Below are positions 1 to 10,639 of a stretch of DNA of 64,000 nt, piece after piece. Numbering within the stretch: position 1 is the stretch's first letter; each line of letters starts with the position of its first letter. Both the position numbers and the translations under genes were made by a program. The notes under the pieces are model-generated. The model was not told where the DNA came from. It made no database searches and saw nothing but the letters and a program-made list of their open reading frames with translations. Origin of the DNA: Taudactylus pleione (Eukaryota > Chordata > Amphibia > Anura > Myobatrachidae); the NCBI GenBank assembly GCA_031769625.1, contig JAUIMM010000115.1, positions 20,781,501 through 20,845,500 on the forward strand, given 5' to 3'.

Positions 1-558
1 TGAATAAGGTATATTGAAGCTAAATTGAATTCGTGTGATAGGACATTTATTTTGAAGGTTAGAATGGTAGAATTAATGAACAGATTAAATTAAATTCAAT
101 CAACCACATCTTGAAAAATACTGAAAATGTGCGGGAAATTTGAAAAGGCAGATTTAATTGTTTTCACATAATCTTACTTAAAATTGTCAGTAAAATGTAC
201 ATACATGCCACACACTGCTTGAGTTATAGCACACCAAGAACTCTCACATCACTGAAGAGTTACATCACAAAAGTGAAATATATTACATTTTATACTAATA
301 GTGTATTTATTTATATAGCACTTTTAGTCAGATGCTTGATTCTGGCTATGTTCCTCAGTTTAAAGAATGAGAATTTGATTGTGGCTGATACCTGATGTTT
401 AAGTGTCAAGCCACCATCCAGGACAACACCAAGATTCTGCATGTTTAGTGTTTTGCAATTCTGAACCCCCAAGAATAAAGCTGGAGCGATGTTGTCACGA
501 TTTGGGCAAATTGTAATGACATATTGTGCATATCATGCAGTGTGTATACTGTACATAA

Positions 559-732
559 TAGGTACGCACCTGCAGTCGCTTGAGATGTCAGGTTTGATGT
601 GCTGCACATCAAACCTGACTATATCGCAAGCGGCCCCATTCATGTTAATTAAGGACAGAACGAGTGGTCGTTCATAACATCTATTGTGTTGCCGACATAT
701 CATCCCGGTACACATCGTCCAGTGTGTACCTA
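559..732. mobile_element. Small palindromic MITE with a perfect central hairpin
   Basis: The outer ends read TAGGTACGCAC on the left and, reverse-complemented, TAGGTACACAC on the right. They form short terminal inverted repeats (TIRs). Inside, 587-602 and 604-619 are a perfect 16-bp inverted repeat with a 1-nt spacer. There is no coding capacity. The termini resemble those of the PIF/Harbinger-like MITE at 59347-59584, but the superfamily is inferred. Confidence 0.5.
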
Positions 733-2004
733 GCTTAAGTCCAGTTGGTTGGCTAGTATTGTGATATTTACCAGGTGTACATCAGATTAGACACTGACAT
801 AACATTGTATGAAGACACTATCAACAATTTTATGTATATTTCAAATTGATAAGAATTGACATGTACTTATCTGTTTTGCATAAATATTTTGCACAAAAGT
901 CTGTTCGTTATTCATACACATTTTCCTACGTAGTAGATTTGCAGCTGCTGTCTATTATATTCATCACTGCCTCTATAATGGTATTTTATTTGGAATGTGT
1001 ATTTGACTAGTCTCTAAGCATGTATTTGTTATAATTCTTCATCTGCTTACATTGTTGTTAGATTGCGTGGATAGAACAACCTGCAGCCAATCACAGCATT
1101 GACATTTTTATAGTGATGAGCAAGTCAGGAAAGGAGTGTGCTGATTGTTGTACATCCATGTGCTTATATTAGACATGACAGTACTATTAATAGGGGCAGA
1201 GTTGTGGGGTGAACAGAGCCGCTGAGACTTTGGACGGGCTTGGGTGTTGTGGGGATCGACTCTGCAGGAGGTGGCTTGTTGCATACCTTACTATGGTGCG
1301 CTGTCTGGGGGTCTCAGTCACGGGGGAATGAGTTGGCAATTCCTCCCCCTTCACTCCCACTCTCGGGGACATTGATTATAAAGGTAATGCTTACCTTTTA
1401 GCCCCAATCTGGCCTGCTGTCCTCACACTAGTATGAGGACCAAATTCATCAAACTTCGAAAATACAATATTTTTGTAGCTTGACTGCAGGAACATTCAAG
1501 ATATGCAGATGGCGTTTGTTCCCGCACTCTGCTCCAGATCCCTCTGCCACTGCCCGTCTCTTTCCACCGGACACTAGGGTTTTGTGTGCCTGCGTGAACC
1601 CCAGTTCACACAGGCGCACTAGCACTACAAGTCAGACTCGGCAGTGCTAATTTTTACAAGACATTCGCTGGGACAGTTGTTTTTCATATCAGCTGTCTCC
1701 ACGCCGAAGCGATGAATTGCTACGGCACTCGCGATGAGATAGAAAGTTAGTTATCGTGGCGATAATTAACATAATAAATAGGCCCCTTTGATTCTAATTT
1801 CATGCATCCATTAAACTTGTGCTGAGTAATGAGCATAGACTGTTTAACAGTAATCTCCCTTCTTTGAGTCTTCATGTTAAGACTTTATATTACAGAGACT
1901 CTTCAGAAGAATAAAGTATTACTAGACTTCACTATAAAATGTACTGAAATATAGTGCATGTGTATTAGACTAGCAGGAGTGCATGGAAATGAATGACAAC
2001 AGAC
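733..2004. other. Intronic sequence, nothing assigned
   Basis: This is AT-rich intron (as is 1-558) with a GC-richer patch at about 1190-1700. No domain-bearing ORF, clear terminal repeats or tandem array was recognised. The short ORFs here have no protein-like features. Confidence 0.5.
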
Positions 2005-2328
2005 CATACTTGCTTACTCTCCCGAAACCTGCTGGAGGCTCACGATTTTTCGGGTAACCCCTCGCACGAGTAAGCACTTCTCCCGCATCCAGCCCGCTTC
2101 CTAGTTAAGTGGGGAGAATTTTACCGGGATTGCCAGTCCGCAAGTAGAGGGCGGAGCTTAATGACGCAATTCTATTAGAATTGTGTCATTTAGCGCTGTC
2201 CCTTATTCAAATAGGCAGTATTCGTGGCAATTTACCACGAGGGGGCGGGTTAATGAAGTGAAAACTTTGGCCTCGCCCCACATCATCGCCACCTGCTTCT
2301 ACTCCCCGGGAAGAAGCAGGTAAGTATG
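2005..2328. mobile_element. hAT-like MITE (CATACTTGC family) with perfect TSD
   Basis: This 324-bp element begins CATACTTGCTTAC and ends GTAAGTATG, so its ends are inverted repeats. It is bracketed by the perfect 8-bp direct repeat caacagac (1997-2004 and 2329-2336). An 8-bp TSD is the standard hAT signature. There is no ORF, so it is non-autonomous. Family members recur at 28165-28602 and 38302-38612. Confidence 0.8.
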
Positions 2329-2336
2329 CAACAGAC

Positions 2337-5235
2337 CCATTGCAGATCATCAGCAGAATATGGTATGCAATTTCTACACATTGATAAATTCATAGAAATC
2401 AATAAGTTAAAAATGTATACCATTAAAGGGGACCATAAAGAGCAGATTGGGCAGAGGGAAGAGTGATTTTTTTCAACATGACCACCGCGAATGATGATCC
2501 ACACCCTCATATAACCCGCAAACTGGTGAGCTACAGACAGTCTACCATGTAAGTTAAATAATAAAATCACACACATGTATGCCTTTGTGTTTAGATTTTA
2601 TATTGTATAATGGCCAAGATTATGGGAGAAAACAGGGTCACTAATAATTTAAGCTCTGACCCCATGGACGCCACTAGACTCTGCCCACTTATTATTTTAG
2701 TTATCACTGTAGCATACTAGGTTTTCGCAGTTTAAGCTATTAAAAGCACCACTTTATTACTGCGTACACTGCGGCAAGGTATTACCTCCAAATTCCCCAC
2801 AGAGACAGCAGGATAGCCTTCTCTAATTGGGAATGTTCCAGGGAAACACTTGGGAGTCAAGTGGTATCTGTATAATTAACAAGTCTAAAATACTTCTTGC
2901 ACAAATAAGTCTTCAAGCTGTGTAAAATGAGATAAAGCAATAAATGTAGAAGCATGGATGGAAACAGAAAAAAGAGCAAGTTCTTGTCTCTCATATTTGT
3001 TATTGATCTCAGCAGCATTAGGTTCATCTAGTCCTCCACAATCTCTCTCATGCTTGTCTAGCCACAGGTCAGAAAGAGGCAGGTGTAGAGTAGCACAACA
3101 TTTCATTGCGTGCTGGTCCTTCTATTTTTTTTTTTTATTTCCCACAAAAATGTAGAAGGTTTTGCATTACAAAGTATACATACCCTTTCTTGCTAGCTCT
3201 AAACACATACATACAGTACACTGTTTGCATTTTATCGGACAGAAAACATTTCAGGGGCCAAGATAAACTGCACTCGCCGTGCGCTCCTAGAGATTTCACA
3301 GAATTTGTAGTAACAGTCACCTGATACAAAATTTAAATTGTTCTTTGAAGGTTGTGTGTTAATAAAGCGCTGCTATTACATAGTTGTTACCTCTCGGGAT
3401 TAGCCACAACTATACATTTTCTAAAGTGTATACACTTCTAAAGAGCAACATAAAGCAGGATTATGATAGAAAATTCAATATTTAAATTAATCAGGTTTAT
3501 TAAACTTTAGCCTAAATGCAGCATCAAAAATGCAGAAAATAAATTTTCCATACAAAACACACTTTTACCTTATGAGACCCATGCATCAGCAATCAGAAAA
3601 AAACTATTCAACAATTCTGCAGGGTTTTTTACCCTCCTGATTTCATGATTCTCCAATTCACCAATCTGCTCCCATACATTACAGATAGTTTTCAGTGATT
3701 TGCAGATAATTTTCAGTAAACAACAGATCTGACATTTGTGAAAGGCCCATCATTTTACTAGTAACAGTTGGCAATTCAGCTGATCGTTACCATACACTAG
3801 CAATCTACAGCCTTGATCGGTCAATGAAATCCAACAAGTTGGTCAACCTGATTTACAGATTCTGATCACTTTTTGTTCTGAATCAGCAATCGGTGAACAC
3901 AATACATTGCAGATATTTATACACAATCCTCTGCAAAACGGGAAATTGCCCCAAATGATTGCTGTATTGGCCCCAAAAGACTAAAAAAAAAAAAAAAAAA
4001 AGTTAAAAAAGGATACATATACAGTACAATAGTTTAGATATACACTGTAAAAATAAGACTATATAAACACATTTTCCTAATGTCACTGTCTCTTGGTGAA
4101 AGAGTTTCTTGACATTGGCTTTTAACTATAACTGGAAATATTGCAAAATATACAAACTTTTCCCATATTTTTTGGCACTACTGTGAATTAACGTCAGATC
4201 TAAAGCTCTAAGAATATACATCTGTTGATTCAAAATATAAATTGTAGCAAATAAAACCTTTGGGTGTTCCTTCTCGGACATACTTAGCATGATTGCTAAT
4301 GAAAAGAATGGCCTTTCCTGACATTTTGTATATCTACACTATCTATAATCACATTCTGCTTTTAACAAAATGGTTCCATTTAAATAAAACTACAGCTTTT
4401 TAAACAAATGCAATACTGTATAAAATAACCTTTTTTTTTTTATAAATACTTTTGAAAGGATGCTTAGCTTTAGAAATAAGTGCTCAGGAAATATTTACAT
4501 TACTTTTTTTCTCATCTACTGTAAAAAGAAAAAAAAAAAAAAAAGTATAAATCCAGCACGTTATGTGATCATTTTAGAAACAATTTCTTTAATGCAAAAA
4601 TGCATTATTTGTGAAAATAGGAGAATTTTTTCAGCTTGGTTTTTCACATTGACTGCTTATCTTGAAATAAGTCTTCTTGGGAAAAAGCATTATTGTAAAG
4701 GCAAGCACTCCTAGCCACCCACTCAGCTCCCATGAGGCTGAACATACTCTAAGACATTGTTTTGGTGCTCTCAAACAGATACTCCTCAGCGAGCACTAAA
4801 GAAAATAGTCCAATTGCAACTGCAAATTTTAAAAGGATTTGTAAAGCATTAGTGTAACTTAAAACAATGCCAAAAGCCAACATTAAACTTGTAATACATT
4901 AACAGCTCTAGAGAACAAAATGATTTCATTCATTTAATTATATTAAGGATATTTGTCTGACTTACTGATCTTCACTCAAAGCCTTTTTTTTATGGAATAC
5001 TACAACCTTCCATGTTTTAGTTCTCAGACCACCATAAGCACGCGTTTCTAAGCACCAGGGACGTGACAAGATGCTGATGGTATCATCCACCTTAATCACT
5101 GGGATCCAGAAGTAATGAAAAATAAATCTCAAAATGTGATGTGCTTTATGTGAGCACTATTGGGTCTGTTAATGGTATATCATTCACGGTGATGATCTAA
5201 TCCGTCACTTTGATGAAGAGGAGTTATAACAAATG
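2337..5235. other. AT-rich intron with short homopolymer tracts
   Basis: No gene or clearly bounded repeat is recognised. The stretch holds poly-A or poly-T runs near 3125, 3985, 4430 and 4520. The short ORFs are random-looking. Confidence 0.5.
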
Positions 5236-5550
5236 ACAGGGAAAACAGGGGCGTGGCTATAATGGGTGTAAGGTGTCCGGTGCACACAGGCCCCTGGGTC
5301 CACAGGGGCCCACACTGCACCCATACTTTCTAATACCTATCCGAAGTCCCGCGTCGGTTGAGGAGGCGCTACACAGAATGCCTGGAAAACGGGCACTGCG
5401 GCCATTTTTTCTGGTGTCCTGCGCATGCGCAGTAGACTCCAGGCACAACCACGCCCGGAGTTTACTGAACCTGTCAGTGTGCCGCAGTCGCCGGAAAGAG
5501 AGGGGGCCCCGTACGGTGAGTGAACATGGGCCCCCTCCTCTCTAAATAAG
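5236..5550. repeat. Dispersed GC-rich repeat (GTGCACACAGGCCCCTGGG family)
   Basis: The module of a 'tgggtgtaaggtgt' lead, a 'gtgcacacaggcccctggg' core and a 'gcgcatgcgcagtag' segment recurs at 34953-35330 in reverse orientation and at 47605-47815. Three diverged copies in 64 kb mark a dispersed repeat. Its class (SINE or non-autonomous DNA element) is not resolved. Overlapping ORFs on both strands are composition artefacts. Confidence 0.6.
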
Positions 5551-6084
5551 CCCCTGGGGGGGAAATATATTTAAAAACAAGAAAACAAAAGACAGATGTT
5601 ACAAAAGAAATAGGATCAGAAAAAAAGAAAGAAAGAAGAATATTGTGTATAAACCTGCATAAAGAAAGAAATAAACAGAAATGGAAGCCGAAAAAGTGCC
5701 CACAAGGGAAGCACACAAGCATCCAACCACAAGTCAAGCACATGGTAGAGTACACTAAGCCTCCTGTAGTAAATCATTAATCAACGTTCCAAGCAAGGAA
5801 GAAAACGTCATGTATAGAAAATATGTGGTTAACATTGTTACAGGAATTAGAGAACAATCGTGGGATTTAAGGCTAACAAATTCCCAACACCACAAAAGAA
5901 AATGAAGTGCAACAAAAAGTGCTGTGGTGACCTACTCCATGGTCACACAGGGCTATATGCACTTATGTTTTAATCAAAAGATAAAAGTACAAAATAAATG
6001 TAAAAAAAAATAATATAATTATATAAGAAAAATATATGCATACATGCAAACTCATGATGTATATATTTAAAAAAACAAAATGTC
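5551..6084. other. AT-rich intron, nothing assigned
   Basis: This is A-rich sequence with many short A runs. No TIRs, TSDs or protein similarity were recognised. Confidence 0.45.
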
Positions 6085-6495
6085 AATAGTTTGGAACTCA
6101 GCTATTCAGTAAAGTTCATAATATTTTGTCGACATTCATTCAGCATGTCGACTGATGAAATGTCGACAAAACAGTGTGTGCAGCTGCTCCACTTACCTGG
6201 TAGCGGATGTCATGCAGCTCCGCTGGCATCTTCTGAGTCCAGTGGTCAGTTGATCGTGATTTCCAGGTGTCATGGTGCAGTTCCTGTGGTGAATAACACT
6301 AACCCTCCCCACCCAAAGCCTAACCCTAACCCTCCAGCTGCCTAACTCTCTCCTCTGTGCAGAATGTCGACATATCAGATGTTGGCATGTTATATGTCAA
6401 CATTTCAAAAATGTTGATCTCATAACTGTCTACATTGTTGTGTCGATATTATGACTGTCGATATTTTGAATGTCGATAGTAACTGTATCCCATAC
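6085..6495. repeat. ATGTCGAC-rich dispersed repeat with TAACCC core
   Basis: The motif (a)tgtcgac or tgtcgata is repeated at both ends, in both orientations. The core carries 'cctaaccctaaccctcc'. A diverged relative with the same C-rich TAACCC core and gtcga motifs lies at 22190-22680. The layout suggests a palindromic non-autonomous transposon. The TAACCC stretch is too short and irregular to be telomeric. Confidence 0.5.
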
Positions 6496-6563
6496 AATAA
6501 ATGTCAAGGATGCATTTCAAAATGAATCACAAAGGGTCACAAATATGCACAAGTAAAGGCGGT

Positions 6564-6629
6564 ACTCCAGGACCAAAGAAATACACAGTATCTTTCCCTT
6601 GTTGCTGTGTATTTCTTTGGTCCTGGAGT
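6564..6629. repeat. Perfect 25-bp inverted repeat (hairpin)
   Basis: The arms at 6564-6588 and 6605-6629 are perfect reverse complements (actccaggaccaaagaaata... and its mirror) with a 16-nt spacer. It resembles the head-to-head arrangement of Penelope-type ends seen at 16670 and 60201, but no hammerhead core is visible here. Confidence 0.75.
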
Positions 6630-6678
6630 GGCATTTCTACATGTGTGTGTTTGCATGTTTATATTTAATTATTATATA

Positions 6679-8041
6679 CTAGCTGGGATACCAGACATTG
6701 CCTGGTTGAAGAATGGACCTTGAAGTACATCTGCAGCCTTCATTCTTTACATTGTCCTCGTCTCTAACCACATTCCATTGATCCTGAAAAGGACTCCATT
6801 GTTTATATACTGTAGAGTATTTATATAGAGTATTTAGATACTGTTACCTCAACACTGAGGTATAAACAGTGTTTGCTTTTCCATTAGGAGCCAGAATGAA
6901 AAGGCTGTTGGAAGCCCCGACTCTTGAAAATGCCACATACAACCGACCATGGGAAAAGCAAGTAGGTTGAAGGTCAATACCTTCAAAGACAGACTGGCAG
7001 CTGCATGTCTAGCAGCATTGGCTGACTTATGTGATTGACCTGCAGCTGGGGACTCCATGGTCCTGGATGTTGCAGGTCTAGCAGCATCAGCAGATTGGCA
7101 AGCTAGCCTTTCTTTACGGGACTATCTTTCCAGTGGCTGCTTGTCTCTCTTGTTGAGCTGCCAAGCGTGCTTGTACTTCCTCTGAGGTCTCTTCATGTCT
7201 TGCCTCTTACTTCTAGCAGCTGAGGCCAAGCCTGGATCATTTTTTTTTGTGGCATGGCTATTCTGAAAAAATAGTTGATCATGCATTAACAGTGAATGGT
7301 CTTAAAAAGGGCCACACTTCTGAAGGCTGAGATGTAAAAAGAACTAAACTTTGTTTAAATGTGGTTTACTATAGGGGGAAAGCTTTGACAAGGAACACAG
7401 GTCATTCACACCTGGATAACAATGCAATTTAAGAGTAAATGACAGTGCAGGTAGGCATATTCTCTGACTGTTTGGGATGGGGTATATCAGAAGCAGAGTG
7501 ACTTATAGGACACAAATCAATACAGCTTCCCAAATCACTGTGGTTTCAGAAATCACTGCAGAACAGAAATAAATGCAGAACAGAAATCACTGCCGAGCAG
7601 AAATCTCTGCAGACCAACATTGGAAACCATGGCATATGAAAATGTGCTTAGAAGAAATTAGTAACTGTTAGTGCAGGTGCAGTTTGACAGTTGATCCTCC
7701 AACTCACTGCTCTTCCGTTGGAACTCTGCTAGGCCCCTGCTGGTACATTGCTACATATCAGCCTGTGCCTTCAGAGCAGTGCAGTTTTAGGCACTGGAAG
7801 ACATCCTGAGCAAACTTGCTTAAACAAACATTTAAAATCAGAGACTCCATGGCTTTCTTTGTGGGCACCATGTAGATCTCCATGGCCCTGGTGAACTTCA
7901 AACATAGCCAAAAACCTAATCCTGGTAAAATGCCACATTTAGTGGAGATCGGTACAAAACTCTGGCCATGCATAAAGGACAGACACACACTTTCTCGCTT
8001 ATACAGTTTTTTTTTTTTCGTTACACATATAAAGTATATGA
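6679..8041 (-). mobile_element. Internally deleted Helitron (minus strand)
   Basis: Helitrons are rolling-circle transposons encoding a Rep-helicase. On the minus strand the 3' end is well preserved: a short hairpin (CCAGGCAATGTCTGG) followed by ATCCCAGCTAG and then T, the canonical CTRR terminus inserted before T. Upstream lies the last part of the helicase. Just before that is an N-terminal leader segment typical of Helitron ORFs (EEVQARLAAQQERQAATG in one frame near 7110-7190). The whole nuclease and helicase middle is missing. The 5' end is only tentative: a TCATATAC start near 8041, followed by the 'gtgtgtgtctgtcc' sequence common near vertebrate Helitron 5' ends. It is non-autonomous and presumably dead. 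Confidence 0.75.
6844..6993 (-). pseudogene. Helitron helicase C-terminal fragment
   Basis: The minus strand reads in frame through FEGIDLQPTCFSHGRLYVAF, then SRVG and LFILAPNGK, to a TAA stop at 6846-6844. The FSHGxLYVAxSRV motif is the conserved C-terminal SF1B helicase motif of Helitron and Pif1-like proteins. About 50 codons survive intact. The preceding 'AARHAAA' leader is in a different frame and abuts it directly near 6990-7000, which marks an internal deletion junction. No Rep HUH motif is present. Confidence 0.8.
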
Positions 8042-8158
8042 ATCTATGGGTTATTACACTTGGGTAACACATTTTGGCAATAAAGTGGTCTTGTTCAGCA
8101 TGCGTCAGCACAGAAGGGCGCTCATGTGTACTATAAAGATTTACCTGTTCAACTGCAT

Positions 8159-8179
8159 GGCGCCTCTGTAAACCAATTT
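8159..8179 (+). repeat. Left TSD of LINE insertion
   Basis: The 21-bp direct repeat ggYgcctctgtaaaccaattt recurs at 8768-8788 with one C/T difference. It brackets the LINE insertion at 8180-8767. Long, variable TSDs are typical of target-primed reverse transcription by L1-type elements. Confidence 0.85.
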
Positions 8180-8767
8180 TTTATTTTTAATCATAATTTA
8201 TTGTACAACTGCAATAAACAATACATCAGTCAAGAAATAACATGATATAAAAAAAAATAATAATCAGAAATAATTCAAAACATAGTCCATGGAGAACAGA
8301 GTTACAAAACCACAGACCAAGCACGATAGGGCTGGCAACGTCAAACCAAAAAAGTGCATTAGTGGAAAGAGTACAACAAAAATTATACGTATTAAACAAT
8401 TTTTAAAAGAGGGGAGCACCTGTGGACAATATTTCTTTATTATACCAAGCTGTAAGTTGGACTGCAGCGCAGAGCGTATCTTTAACCCGAGAGAACAATG
8501 TGTGGATATAGGGAAGCCAGATGGTAAAAAACTTCTCTGCCCCTTTATCTTTATTAAGAGATAATTCCAACTAATCCATATGGAACAAATACGATATTCT
8601 AGCTTGTAAAAGAGTGAGCGTCAGAGTATCATCAGAAATCCATTGCGATAGGATGGTTTTCTTTGCAGCTGCTGCAATCTTTGTTCATAGCTGACGGGTA
8701 CGGGACAAGACGATCCGGATGATCTTACATAGTCCACTCAGGTTAGTTCAAAACTAATTCCCAGTGT
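8180..8767 (-). mobile_element. 5'-truncated L1/Tx1-like LINE (minus strand)
   Basis: The element lies between near-perfect 21-bp TSDs. On the minus strand its 3' end is an A-rich tail (the T-rich plus-strand run at 8178-8200). The body encodes a C-terminal LINE ORF2 relic, with segments reading AAAAKKTILSQWISDDTLTL near 8610-8680 and LNKDKGAEKFFTIWLPYIHT near 8490-8550. Such segments are typical of the extreme C-terminus of L1/Tx1-group ORF2 proteins. At least one in-frame stop interrupts it. With about 590 bp left of a multi-kb element, it is a heavily 5'-truncated copy. Class is confident; exact family is not. Confidence 0.75.
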
Positions 8768-8788
8768 GGTGCCTCTGTAAACCAATTT
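8768..8788 (+). repeat. Right TSD of LINE insertion
   Basis: This is the second copy of the 21-bp direct repeat (ggtgcctctgtaaaccaatt plus t) flanking the LINE at 8180-8767. It differs from the left copy only at its third base. Confidence 0.85.
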
Positions 8789-9382
8789 CAATTGCTGACA
8801 ACTGTACATTAATTATTCTGAACTATTATTTTTTGTAAAATATGGATGGAAGTTGATGGAACTAACTATGTGCCAACAGTAGAAATGCCACAAAAGGGTA
8901 ACATAGCTCTACATTCCCTTGCTGGTTTTATTATTGCAATTCAAAGTATTAACTGTAATCATCTCATCGGTTATATTTACATTCCAACTATGCAATGTTC
9001 CATTATTAGGGTCAGTGTGCAAGTTATGCAGCATCAACAATTTTTCTTTCCTTTATCCATAGTACATCAACACTAAACAATGCGTATAAGGACACCTTTC
9101 ACATTTTATTAGAATTATTAGTCTTCCAGTAGATGGATAGTATTACCTACAAAATGAGGTAGTCATTCATGTATACACAGCCAGACTCCTTTGCTGCAAC
9201 TTAAGGGGATTTTACACTTCAAAAATGAACTATACTGAAGAACTTTCTTACTATGTACATTGGGGAGATGCCCTGCTCTTGGATCCTATCAACAGATGTT
9301 TTTAGCAGGGTCCAGCATTAACATATATCTAGATCTCCTTTATGTAGCTAGATACATACTGTAAGCTCCGCTTTGTCAGATA
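8789..9382. other. AT-rich intron, nothing assigned
   Basis: No repeat boundary or coding similarity was recognised. The sequence resumes the pre-insertion intron after the LINE TSD. Confidence 0.5.
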
Positions 9383-9536
9383 TAACAGCCTGCAAGATGC
9401 AGGCTCTGGCAATATTTCGCCAAGCCTAACCGTATTATAAGGTGCAAACTTTTAAAATCCAACACCTAATTACTGCTTTAAAAATATGGGCAGACTCACC
9501 TGCATTTTGCCAGAGCCTGCATCTCGCAGGCTATTA
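9383..9536. mobile_element. Small TIR element (~150 bp MITE)
   Basis: The left end AGCCTGCAAGATGCAGGCTC and the right end (reverse complement AGCCTGCGAGATGCAGGCTC) form TIRs of about 28 bp with few mismatches. TAA and TTA trinucleotides flank the ends. There is no coding capacity. The superfamily is not determined. Confidence 0.65.
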
Positions 9537-9777
9537 CATGAGCCCCAGCACCTCCATTTGAAAACCTTACAACTGGTGTTTTGGCCATCTTTCTGTTCCA
9601 GAGAGAACAAAGACATGCCAGAGGTAAACAGCAGAGGTCCCAGTACTTTGTAAATGTCAGAACCCTACTGACAAGTCCAAAAACCATACACTATGGCTAT
9701 AGTGTGCGAAAAATACCTCTTTTTACACATATAATGTGTGAAAACCTGCTCTCAGACATCTGATCTGGAACTGCATA

Positions 9778-10167
9778 TCACATGATCGACAGGAATTGGA
9801 AGACTACGTTGACGTTGGAGACGCCACTAACAGGTAAGTGACCGCTGGATCCCCACTTTTCAAATCTCTCCACAGGTTTCCTATGGTATTTAGATCTAAA
9901 CTCAATGCTGCCCACTTCAGAACAGACCAGCATCTCGTTTTGAAGCGTGGTTGAAGTCATTATCCTGCAGAAATATCCGTGACCTTCAACAGACACCCAG
10001 ATTTCTGACACTGGATTCAACATTTCACTCCAAATGGCCTGGCAGTCTGCAGATGTCATGGTGCCATGAACACAATCAAAGTACTCAGTGCCAAACACAT
10101 ACCTGTAGCAATCTAAAACATCACTGTACTCCTCCATGTGTGTAGGGAAGCTTTTTATTGCTTTCAA
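9778..10167 (-). other. Unrecognised 129-codon ORF (minus)
   Basis: An uninterrupted minus-strand reading frame starts MKAIKSFPTHMEEYSD and continues with YRYVFGTEYFDCVH and ADCQAIWSEMLNP, ending at a stop near 9778. Amino-acid usage looks protein-like (acidic and aromatic residues spread evenly, no low complexity). The frame stays open just upstream of the first Met, back to a long T run plus 'ag' that resembles a splice acceptor near 10180. I do not recognise the family. It could be a captured exon, a retrocopy fragment or part of an uncharacterised transposon. Its position next to a Tc1-like relic at 10.35-10.56 kb may be coincidental. No host-gene role is claimed. Confidence 0.35.
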
Positions 10168-10344
10168 AAATGTCTAAAAAAAAACCAAAAACTGATTTGG
10201 TGTAATCTGTCCATTTGTTCATTTAATTGGCAAGGGATTGGGCAAGTCTAATACGTTGCACCCAGTGCCTGCAGCCAACTGTAATCTGTTTAGCATTTAA
10301 TCAATGTGTTTTGTCCCCATTTGAACAATCTTGTGCTGCAATGT

Positions 10345-10560
10345 TCAATCAAGTTTTCTCATTTGGCCATGGCCAGGAAGGTAGACTTTAGTGCCATGGA
10401 CCTTAAATTTCCTGATAACATTACATAAGGTGGTAACATGAACATCAAGGCCTCTGGAGATTGATATGTAGCCTTGAGACTGCCCATGTTTAGCTACAAT
10501 ATTCTGTCGGGACTCCTCAGGCAATTCTCTGGCTTTCTTTTCTCCATGCTCACTGCGGCT
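10345..10560 (-). pseudogene. Tc1/mariner-like transposase N-terminal relic
   Basis: The minus strand encodes EKKARELPEESRQNIVAKHG, a GYISISRGLDV stretch and NVIRKFKVHGT, ending in LPGHGQMRKL. This matches the layout of the Tc1-type paired-like helix-turn-helix DNA-binding domain (K-ELS-R--IV--H--G-GY--I---L-V---TV--II-KFK--G----P--GR-KKL). The catalytic DDE domain does not follow downstream on this strand, so only the N-terminal domain remains. No TIRs were found around it. Confidence 0.65.
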
Positions 10561-10639
10561 CACACAGTGACAGAACAGGATAATGAGCAATTTTTTTCAA
10601 TTCAAACTTGAGAGATTTTTATTTTGCAGCCACCTGCAT

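Noticed and set aside
6300..6345. cctaaccctaaccctcc as interstitial telomere repeat
   Set aside because: The TTAGGG-type units are few and irregular. They lie inside a dispersed repeat that recurs at 22190-22680 with a similar C-rich core.
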